NCBI RefSeq assembly: GCF_016907355.1
Contig: NZ_JAFBBW010000001.1
Location: 1 to 64,000, forward strand
Source of the DNA: Agromyces aurantiacus
GTDB taxonomy: Bacteria; Actinomycetota; Actinomycetes; Actinomycetales; Microbacteriaceae
Length of the DNA stretch: 64,000 nucleotides
Reading direction: 5' to 3'
In this document: piece after piece, positions 58,245-64,000 of the stretch
How positions within the stretch are numbered: the first letter of the stretch is position 1
How the letters are laid out: every line of letters starts with the position of its first letter
The notes under the pieces: model-generated
Told to the model about the DNA's origin: nothing
Seen by the model: the letters and a program-made list of their open reading frames with translations, nothing else
Databases searched by the model: none
Made by a program: the position numbers and the translations under genes

Positions 58245-59777
58245 ATGCCCAGCCAGACCACGAGCGCGACCGCGACGAGCGCCGGCACGATCCACGGCCG
58301 GCCGCCACGGAGGACGCGCGCGACCCGCACGATCCGCAACCTGATCGGCGGTGCGGCCGTCGACGGCATCCGCACGTTCGACAAGGTCGACCCGGTCGAC
58401 GGCACGCTCATCGCCCGCGTGCACGAGGCCGGCCCCGAACAGGTCGACCTCGCCGTCGCCGCGGCCCGCGCCGCCTTCGAGGGCCCGTGGGGGCGCATGG
58501 GCGTCGCCGAGCGCGCCCGCCTGCTGCGCCGGATCGCCGACGCGGTCGAGCGGCATGCCGAGGAGCTCGTCGCGGCGGAGGTCGGCGACACCGGCAAGCC
58601 GGAGACGCTCGCCCGCGACCTCGACGTCGCCCGCGCCGCCGCGAACTTCCGCTCCTTCGCCGACACGATCGCCGCCGCCGGACTGGACTCCTACCTGACC
58701 GAGCTGCCCGACGGCCGCAACGCGCTCAACTACGCGGTGCGCAAACCGCTCGGCGTGGTCGCCGTGATCGTGCCGTGGAACCTGCCGCTCCTGCTGCTCA
58801 CGTGGAAGCTCGCGCCGGCGCTCGCGGCGGGCAACACCGTGATCGTGAAGCCCTCCGAGGAGACGCCGTCATCGGCGGCACTGCTCGCCGAGATCCTCGC
58901 CGAGGCCGGGCTGCCCGATGGGGTCGTGAACGTCGTGCACGGGTTCGGCGTGGGCTCCGCGGGCGAGGCTCTGACGCGGCATCCGGGCATCGACGGCGTC
59001 ACCTTCACCGGCGAGACGGCCACCGGCTCGGCCATCATGCGGGCCGTCTCGCCCCGGGTGCGGCCCGTCTCCTTCGAGCTCGGAGGCAAGAACGCCGCCG
59101 TGGTGTTCGCCGACGCCGACCTCGAGCTCGCCGTCGCCGGGCTCGCCCGTTCCACGTTCCTCAACACCGGCCAGGTCTGCCTCTGCACCGAGCGGATCTA
59201 CATCGAGCGCACCGTGTTCGACGACGTGGCCTCGGCGCTCGCCGACCACGCCCGGCGCCTCCGCCTCGGCCGTCCCCAGGATGCCGCGACGACCACCGGC
59301 CCGCTCATCTCGCAGGCGCACCGCCAGAAGGTCCACTCCTACCTCGACCTGGCACTCGAGGAGGGGGCCACCGTGCTCGCGGGCGGCGGCATCCCGAGCC
59401 TCGGCGGCGATCTCGACGGCGGATCCTGGATCGAGCCGACGCTGTGGACCGGACTGGACAACTCGCACCGCACGGTGCGCGAGGAGATCTTCGGCCCGGT
59501 CGCGGCCCTGATCCCGTTCGACACCGAGGAGGAGGCCATCGCGATGGCGAACGACACCGACTACGGCCTCGCCGCCGTGACCTGGACCTCCGACCTCACG
59601 CGCGGTCACCGCGTCGCGCAGCGCATGCGGGTCGGCATGTCATGGGTGAACACGTGGTACCTCCGCGACCTGCGGAGCCCGTTCGGCGGCGTCGGGCTGT
59701 CGGGCATCGGCCGCGAGGGCGGCCGCCACTCGCTCGAGTTCTACACCGAGCCGACGAACGTGTGCGTGCAGCTGTGA
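58245..59777 (+). CDS. 2-aminomuconate / 2-hydroxymuconate semialdehyde dehydrogenase
   Basis: 510 residues, aldehyde dehydrogenase superfamily. VAVIVPWNLPLLLLTWKLAP, FELGGKNAAVVFADADLELA with the general-base Glu, and FLNTGQVCLCTERIYIERTV with the catalytic Cys match the HMSD/AMSDH (DmpC, AmnC, NbaE) group. The first 35 residues, rich in Thr and Arg, are extra. The RidA deaminase and 3-hydroxyanthranilate dioxygenase in the operon point to 2-aminomuconate-6-semialdehyde as substrate, oxidised to 2-aminomuconate with NAD. It is the first gene, divergent from LysR. Confidence 0.88.
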   Translation: MPSQTTSATATSAGTIHGRPPRRTRATRTIRNLIGGAAVDGIRTFDKVDPVDGTLIARVHEAGPEQVDLAVAAARAAFEGPWGRMGVAERARLLRRIADAVERHAEELVAAEVGDTGKPETLARDLDVARAAANFRSFADTIAAAGLDSYLTELPDGRNALNYAVRKPLGVVAVIVPWNLPLLLLTWKLAPALAAGNTVIVKPSEETPSSAALLAEILAEAGLPDGVVNVVHGFGVGSAGEALTRHPGIDGVTFTGETATGSAIMRAVSPRVRPVSFELGGKNAAVVFADADLELAVAGLARSTFLNTGQVCLCTERIYIERTVFDDVASALADHARRLRLGRPQDAATTTGPLISQAHRQKVHSYLDLALEEGATVLAGGGIPSLGGDLDGGSWIEPTLWTGLDNSHRTVREEIFGPVAALIPFDTEEEAIAMANDTDYGLAAVTWTSDLTRGHRVAQRMRVGMSWVNTWYLRDLRSPFGGVGLSGIGREGGRHSLEFYTEPTNVCVQL

Positions 59778-60610
59778 GCGCCGAGCGGATGGCACGGCTC
59801 GACCCGGTGCACGCCGCCGAGGCACGACTGCGCGCGGCCTCGTGCGTGCACGTCGCGTGCGCGCCCGTGCGCGACCTGATCGCGGAGGACGACCAGGACG
59901 CCGCCTACGCGGTGCAGGCGCTCGGCATCGCGCGGCGCATCGCGGAGGGTCGGCGGGTCGTGGGCCGCAAGATCGGCCTCACCTCGGCCGCGGTGCAGGC
60001 GCAGTTCGGCGTGCACACCCCCGACTACGGCGTCCTGCTCGACGACATGGTCGTGGCCGACCGCGAACCGCTGCCGCTCGACCGCTTCCTCCAGCCGCGG
60101 GTCGAGGCCGAGGTCGCCTTCGTGCTGGGCCGCGACCTCGACTCCCCCACGACGCACGTCGCCGACGTCCTCCGCGCCACGGCGTTCGTCCTGCCGGCGA
60201 TCGAGGTGGTCGACTCGCGGATCGCCGCCTGGGACATCCGCATCGCCGACACGATCGCGGACAACGCCTCGAGCGGGGCCGTCGTGCTCGGCACGACCCC
60301 GCGCGGAGTGGACGGGCTCGACCTCGCCGCGGTCGGCATGCGCCTCGATCGCGACGGTGAACCGGTCTCGACGGGCTCGGGCGCCGCGTGCCTCGGCAGC
60401 CCCGTCACGGCGGTCGCATGGCTCGCCAGAGCGGTCGCGCGACACGGGCGGCCGCTGCGGGCGGGCGAGATCGTGCTCTCCGGCGCGCTCGGCCCGATGG
60501 TCGCCGCCGAGGCGGGCGTCTACCACGCGCGGCTCGAGGGCCTCGGCGAGGTGCGCGCCGATCTCGTGGCGTCGGCCGAGCCGGCCCTGGCGCTCGGCGG
60601 TGCGGCATGA
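59774..60610 (+). CDS. 2-oxopent-4-enoate hydratase (DmpE/MhpD/NbaH-like)
   Basis: 278 residues, fumarylacetoacetase-like fold of the hydratase/decarboxylase group. [20 protein letters not shown] and [18 protein letters not shown] (Glu metal ligands), then [20 protein letters not shown]. It adds water to 2-oxopent-4-enoate to make 4-hydroxy-2-oxovalerate. The GTG start overlaps the previous stop (GTGA). It is a paralogue of the decarboxylase at 62606; the two often form a complex so that the unstable product is channelled. Confidence 0.88.
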   Translation: MSAERMARLDPVHAAEARLRAASCVHVACAPVRDLIAEDDQDAAYAVQALGIARRIAEGRRVVGRKIGLTSAAVQAQFGVHTPDYGVLLDDMVVADREPLPLDRFLQPRVEAEVAFVLGRDLDSPTTHVADVLRATAFVLPAIEVVDSRIAAWDIRIADTIADNASSGAVVLGTTPRGVDGLDLAAVGMRLDRDGEPVSTGSGAACLGSPVTAVAWLARAVARHGRPLRAGEIVLSGALGPMVAAEAGVYHARLEGLGEVRADLVASAEPALALGGAA

Positions 60611-61563
60611 GCGCCGGCGTGGCCGTCATCGGCTCGGGCAACATCGGCACCGACCTCATGATCAAGGTGATGCGGCTCTCGGAGACGCTCCACGTCGCCG
60701 CGATGGCCGGCATCGATCCCGGCTCGGACGGCCTCGCGAGGGCGCGGCGGCTCGGGGTCGCGACGACGCACGAGGGCGTCGACGGCCTCGTGCGGATGCC
60801 GGAGTTCGCCGACGTCGAGCTCGTGTTCGACGCGACCTCCGCCGGGGCGCACCTGCGCAACGACCGCGTGGTCCGGGAGCATGGCCGGATCATGGTCGAC
60901 CTCACCCCGGCCGCGATCGGACCGTACGTCGTCCCGGTCGTCAACCTCGATGCGCACCTCGGTGCGACCAACGTCAACCTGGTCACCTGCGGCGGCCAGG
61001 CCACCGTGCCGGTGGTCGCCGCCGTCTCGCGGGTGGCGCGCGTCGCGTACGCCGAGATCGTCGCGTCGATCGCGTCGCGCTCCGCCGGTCCCGGCACGCG
61101 TGCGAACATCGACGAGTTCACGCAGACCACCGCCCGGGCCATCGAGGCGATCGGCGGCGCCGAACGCGGGAAGGCGATCATCGTCCTGAATCCCGCCGAG
61201 CCGCCGCTCGTCATGCGCGACACCGTGTTCTGCCTCGTCGAGCACGATCCCGGCGGCACGCTCGACGAGGCCGCGGTGCGACGCTCGGTCGCCGACACGG
61301 TCGCCGAGGTGCACGACTACGTCGGCGGCTACCGGCTCAAGCAGGAGGTGCAGTTCGATGCGGTCGAGGAGGCGTACGTGCCGGCGCTCGGCCGGCCGTT
61401 CCGCGGCACGAGGGTCACGGTCCTGCTCGAGGTCGCCGGAGCCGGCCACTACCTGCCCGAGTACGCGGGCAACCTCGACATCATGACGTCGGCGGCCCTG
61501 CGCACCGCGGAGCGGCTCGTCGCCGCCCGCATCGCGGCCGACCGATCGGAGGTGGTCGCATGA
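60607..61563 (+). CDS. Acylating acetaldehyde dehydrogenase (DmpF/MhpF/NbaJ-like)
   Basis: 318 residues. N-terminal Rossmann motif [19 protein letters not shown]; catalytic Cys in [40 protein letters not shown] and [18 protein letters not shown] are conserved in the bifunctional complex partner. It turns acetaldehyde, CoA and NAD into acetyl-CoA. Start overlaps the hydratase stop (ATGA) and its stop overlaps the aldolase start, its channel partner. Confidence 0.95.
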   Translation: MSAGVAVIGSGNIGTDLMIKVMRLSETLHVAAMAGIDPGSDGLARARRLGVATTHEGVDGLVRMPEFADVELVFDATSAGAHLRNDRVVREHGRIMVDLTPAAIGPYVVPVVNLDAHLGATNVNLVTCGGQATVPVVAAVSRVARVAYAEIVASIASRSAGPGTRANIDEFTQTTARAIEAIGGAERGKAIIVLNPAEPPLVMRDTVFCLVEHDPGGTLDEAAVRRSVADTVAEVHDYVGGYRLKQEVQFDAVEEAYVPALGRPFRGTRVTVLLEVAGAGHYLPEYAGNLDIMTSAALRTAERLVAARIAADRSEVVA

Positions 61564-62609
61564 CGGCGACGGCGCCTCGCGTCTACGTGCAGGACGTGAC
61601 CCTCCGCGACGGCATGCACGCCGTCGGCCACCGCTACTCGCTCGAGGAGGTCCGCGCGATCGCGTCGGCCCTCGAGGCCGCGGGTGTCGACGCGATCGAG
61701 GTCGCCCACGGCGACGGGCTCGGCGGGTCGAGCGTGGCCTACGGGCACGGGGCGCACACCGACGAACGGTGGATCGAGGCCGCCGCCTCGGTGCTCGAGC
61801 GCGCCCGGCTCACGACCCTGATCCTCCCGGGCATCGGCACGATCGACGACCTCGAGCGAGCACGCGACCTCGGCGTGCGGAGCGTGCGCGTCGCGACCCA
61901 CTGCACCGAGGCCGACGTCGCCGCACAGCACATCGGCTGGGCGCGCGAGCACGGCATGGACGTCTCGGGTTTCCTGATGATGAGCCACTTGAACGACCCG
62001 GCCGGCCTGGCCGGGCAGGCCAAGCTCATGGAGTCGTACGGCGCGCACTGCGTGTACGTCACCGATTCGGGGGGCCGCCTCACCATGCGCGACGTGGCCG
62101 AGCGCATCGATGCGTACCGCCAGGTGCTCGGGCCCGCGACCGAGATCGGCATCCACGCCCACGAGAACCTCTCGCTCAGCGTCGCGAACAGCGTCACCGC
62201 GGTCGAGCACGGCGCGGACCGCGTGGACGCCTCGCTCGCGGGCCAGGGCGCGGGCGCGGGCAACTGCCCGATCGAGGCCTTCGTCGCGGTCGCCGACCTG
62301 CTCGGCTGGCAGCACGGCTGCGACCTCTTCGCCCTGCAGGACGCGGCCGAGGAACTCGTGCGGCCGCTGCAGCGCCGGCCCGTCCGCGTCGACCGCGAGA
62401 CCCTGACGCTCGGATACGCGGGGGTCTACTCGAGCTTCCTGCTCCACGCCGAGCGCGCCGCCGAGCGCCACGGGCTCGACGCCCGCGACATCCTGGTCGA
62501 ACTCGGACGCCGGCGGATGGTGGGTGGCCAGGAGGACATGATCGTCGACGTCGCGCTCGACCTGGTGGCGGCCCGACGAGCGACCAGCAGTGCGGAGGGG
62601 GCGGCATGA
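61560..62609 (+). CDS. 4-hydroxy-2-oxovalerate aldolase (DmpG/MhpE/NbaI-like)
   Basis: 349 residues. HMG-CoA-lyase-like barrel opening [20 protein letters not shown] with the metal Asp and Arg, [40 protein letters not shown], the HAHENL metal His pair ([15 protein letters not shown]), and [20 protein letters not shown]. It splits 4-hydroxy-2-oxovalerate into pyruvate and acetaldehyde, passed to the dehydrogenase encoded just before. Overlapping starts and stops on both sides. Confidence 0.95.
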   Translation: MTATAPRVYVQDVTLRDGMHAVGHRYSLEEVRAIASALEAAGVDAIEVAHGDGLGGSSVAYGHGAHTDERWIEAAASVLERARLTTLILPGIGTIDDLERARDLGVRSVRVATHCTEADVAAQHIGWAREHGMDVSGFLMMSHLNDPAGLAGQAKLMESYGAHCVYVTDSGGRLTMRDVAERIDAYRQVLGPATEIGIHAHENLSLSVANSVTAVEHGADRVDASLAGQGAGAGNCPIEAFVAVADLLGWQHGCDLFALQDAAEELVRPLQRRPVRVDRETLTLGYAGVYSSFLLHAERAAERHGLDARDILVELGRRRMVGGQEDMIVDVALDLVAARRATSSAEGAA

Positions 62610-63454
62610 GCGCGGAACAGGGCACGCACACGCACCACGACGACCGGGCCACGGTGGCCCGCCACGCCGTCGCGGCCGACGCCGCCGCGCTCGACCAGGC
62701 GCAGCGCACCGCCTCGCCGATCGCCGGCCGTGCGGCTGGCGCACCGAGCGGGCTGGACGCCGCGTACGCGACCCAGCACGCGCTCATCGCGCGTCGCACC
62801 GACCGCGGCGAGCGCGTCGTCGGCGTGAAGCTGGGCTTCACGAGCCGGGCGAAGGCGGAGCAGATGGGCGTGGCCGACGTCATCCTCGGCACGCTCACCG
62901 ATGCGATGGGCGTCGACGACCACGGCCGCTACGACCCCCGGACGGCCATCCACCCGCGCGTCGAGCCCGAGGTCGCGTACCTGCTCGGCCCCGGCGTCGA
63001 GGACGAACTCGCGGAGCCCGACCCGTCCGCCTCGATCGCGGCGGTCGCGCCAGCGCTCGAGGTCATCGACTCCCGGTACCGCGACTTCCGCTTCAGCCTC
63101 GACGACGTCGTCGCCGACAACGCCTCGGCCGCCGCCTTCGCGATCGGGCCGTGGCGCCGCCCCGCGGACACCGGCCCGATGGACAACCGGGCGGTGTCGC
63201 TCGAGTTCGACGGCCGGCTCGTCCAGGCCGGCTCCACGGCCGCGATCCTCGGCGACCCGGGCCGGGCGATCGCCGCGGCACGGCGGCTCGCGGGGCGCCA
63301 CGGCTTCGCGCTGCGCGCGGGCATGATCCTGCTCGCGGGCGCGGCGACCGCCGCGGTCCCCCTGCCCGCCACCGGCGTGGTCGGCGCGGAGATCGCCGGC
63401 CTCGGCCGGGTCTCGCTGCGCGTCGGCGACGGCGCCCGGACGGAGGCACGATGA
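62606..63454 (+). CDS. 4-oxalocrotonate decarboxylase (DmpH/XylI/NbaG-like)
   Basis: 282 residues. The FAH-like decarboxylase core begins [20 protein letters not shown], with [40 protein letters not shown] and [20 protein letters not shown] as expected for DmpH. It removes CO2 from 4-oxalocrotonate to give 2-oxopent-4-enoate. The N-terminal 30 residues ([20 protein letters not shown]) hold a short His-rich stretch. Overlaps neighbours by ATGA. Confidence 0.9.
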   Translation: MSAEQGTHTHHDDRATVARHAVAADAAALDQAQRTASPIAGRAAGAPSGLDAAYATQHALIARRTDRGERVVGVKLGFTSRAKAEQMGVADVILGTLTDAMGVDDHGRYDPRTAIHPRVEPEVAYLLGPGVEDELAEPDPSASIAAVAPALEVIDSRYRDFRFSLDDVVADNASAAAFAIGPWRRPADTGPMDNRAVSLEFDGRLVQAGSTAAILGDPGRAIAAARRLAGRHGFALRAGMILLAGAATAAVPLPATGVVGAEIAGLGRVSLRVGDGARTEAR

Positions 63455-63900
63455 CCGAACGACGATCGATCCTCGTGGCCGGCAAGGCCGCGCCCCGCGG
63501 CCGGTTCCCGCACGCCAGGGTCGCCGGCGACCTCGTCTTCGTGTCGGGCACGTCGAGTCGCCGCCCCGACCACACCATCGCGGGCGCCGACGCCGACGAG
63601 TTCGGCGCGACCCGGCTCGACATCGCCGTGCAGACGCGCGCGGTCATCGAGAACCTGCGCGAGATCCTCGCCGAGGCCGGATGCCGCCTCGAGGACCTCG
63701 TGCAGGCGACGAGCTACCTCGTCGACATGAACGACTTCGCCGGGTACAACGCCGTCTGGGCGGAGTACTTCGACGAGTCCGGCCCGGCGCGGACCACCGT
63801 GGCCGTGCACGCCCTGCCGCACCCGCACCTGCGCATCGAGATCCAGGCGATCGCGAGGCGCACCGAACCGACCGCCATCGAACTCCAGGAGGAGAAATGA
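63451..63900 (+). CDS. RidA-family deaminase, probable 2-aminomuconate deaminase (NbaF/AmnD-like)
   Basis: 149 residues. [20 protein letters not shown] and [20 protein letters not shown] then [11 protein letters not shown] follow the RidA fold; the Arg of IEIQAIARR is the imine-binding residue region. Longer than plain RidA (about 130), matching the 2-aminomuconate deaminase form. In this operon it would release ammonia from 2-aminomuconate, giving 4-oxalocrotonate for the decarboxylase encoded just upstream. Starts with ATGA overlap. Confidence 0.87.
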   Translation: MTERRSILVAGKAAPRGRFPHARVAGDLVFVSGTSSRRPDHTIAGADADEFGATRLDIAVQTRAVIENLREILAEAGCRLEDLVQATSYLVDMNDFAGYNAVWAEYFDESGPARTTVAVHALPHPHLRIEIQAIARRTEPTAIELQEEK

Positions 63901-64000
63901 GCACCCTGCCCCCCGTCATCGACTTCGCCGCGTGGATCGCGGAGAACGAGCACCTGCTCAAGCCGCCCGTGAACAACAAGCAGGCCTGGCAGCCCATGGG
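63897..64000 (+). CDS. 3-hydroxyanthranilate 3,4-dioxygenase, N-terminal fragment (cut by window edge)
   Basis: The first 34 codons are visible: [20 protein letters not shown] then [15 protein letters not shown]. The motif FxxWIxENxHLLKPPVxNKQ is the characteristic N-terminus of 3-hydroxyanthranilate 3,4-dioxygenase, a non-haem iron cupin that opens 3-hydroxyanthranilate to 2-amino-3-carboxymuconate semialdehyde. It overlaps the RidA stop by ATGA, so it belongs to the same operon. Only the start is in the window, and the cupin metal ligands lie beyond it. Confidence 0.82.
   Translation, partial: MSTLPPVIDFAAWIAENEHLLKPPVNNKQAWQPM

Noticed and set aside
1-64000. Apparent over-use of GGATGC/GCATCC words in otherwise GC-ended codons
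   Set aside because: About 50 occurrences noted by eye against roughly 40 expected from base composition alone on both strands; not clearly enriched without a proper count.

Overview
The window is high-GC DNA (roughly 70-75% G+C by eye) with the gene style of an actinobacterium, most likely Micrococcales/Microbacteriaceae (Agromyces- or Microbacterium-like). Supporting this are GTG starts, ATGA/GTGA stop-start overlaps, many apparently leaderless promoters, a ThrE exporter pair, a septum-formation-domain protein, an F420 gene (cofD) and TCGAG-type palindromic repeats known from this group. No rRNA, tRNA, CRISPR, prophage or insertion sequence was seen. The taxon is inferred.

Region by region. 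1-4.5 kb: truncated YhgE/Pip-like membrane protein, NTF2-like protein, CorA, a TetR regulator with its own palindrome, and a TrmH-type methyltransferase. 4.56-9.5 kb: manganese transporter mntH under two tandem 18-bp operators, a secreted rhamnogalacturonan lyase, and a DtxR-family regulator whose metal ligands look MntR-like. 9.6-13.6 kb: a three-domain cyclic-nucleotide/glutaredoxin-like/FAD protein followed by two UBP-type zinc-finger genes that arose by a local duplication, then a HAD phosphatase and a CoA-type NUDIX hydrolase. 13.6-19.3 kb: nucleoside-salvage operon pyrE, a giant septum-domain protein, ribokinase, nucleoside hydrolase and a small membrane protein. 19.4-26 kb: two ThrE paralogues, a 39-aa membrane protein divergent from a LysR regulator, a membrane-anchored Mrr-like nuclease, an enoyl-CoA hydratase and PncC/CinA.

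26-38.2 kb: nine-gene operon, divergent from a MocR regulator, for uptake and breakdown of a hydantoin or dihydropyrimidine: amidohydrolase (nitrilase fold), dihydropyrimidinase/hydantoinase, luciferase-like oxidoreductase, ABC importer (two permeases, ATPase, lipoprotein), class III aminotransferase and (methyl)malonate-semialdehyde dehydrogenase. Together they could turn a pyrimidine ring via a carbamoyl-amino acid and beta-alanine into acetyl-CoA. The usual reductase for step one is absent and a luciferase-like flavoprotein sits in its place. 38.4-49.6 kb: DHFR-like protein, EF-G2, a second luciferase-like oxidoreductase, a Tat-exported beta-helix protein, an erythromycin-esterase and phosphoribosyltransferase/hydrolase pair divergent from an alcohol dehydrogenase, an 83-bp tandem repeat array, and cofD.

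49.5-64 kb: an iron/phosphonate-type ABC importer, an MFS pump with an LVIVD beta-propeller protein, a LysR regulator, and a divergent operon ending at the window edge. That operon encodes semialdehyde dehydrogenase, oxopentenoate hydratase, acylating acetaldehyde dehydrogenase, hydroxyoxovalerate aldolase, oxalocrotonate decarboxylase, RidA-type deaminase and the start of 3-hydroxyanthranilate 3,4-dioxygenase. This is the meta-cleavage route for 3-hydroxyanthranilate (tryptophan/kynurenine or 2-nitrobenzoate catabolism), giving pyruvate and acetyl-CoA.

A recurring regulatory pattern is a TANNNT-like -10 box followed by exactly 6 (sometimes 7-8) nucleotides and then ATG/GTG. It is seen at more than fifteen genes and implies leaderless mRNAs. 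All functions are assigned by reading motifs; no database search was run.
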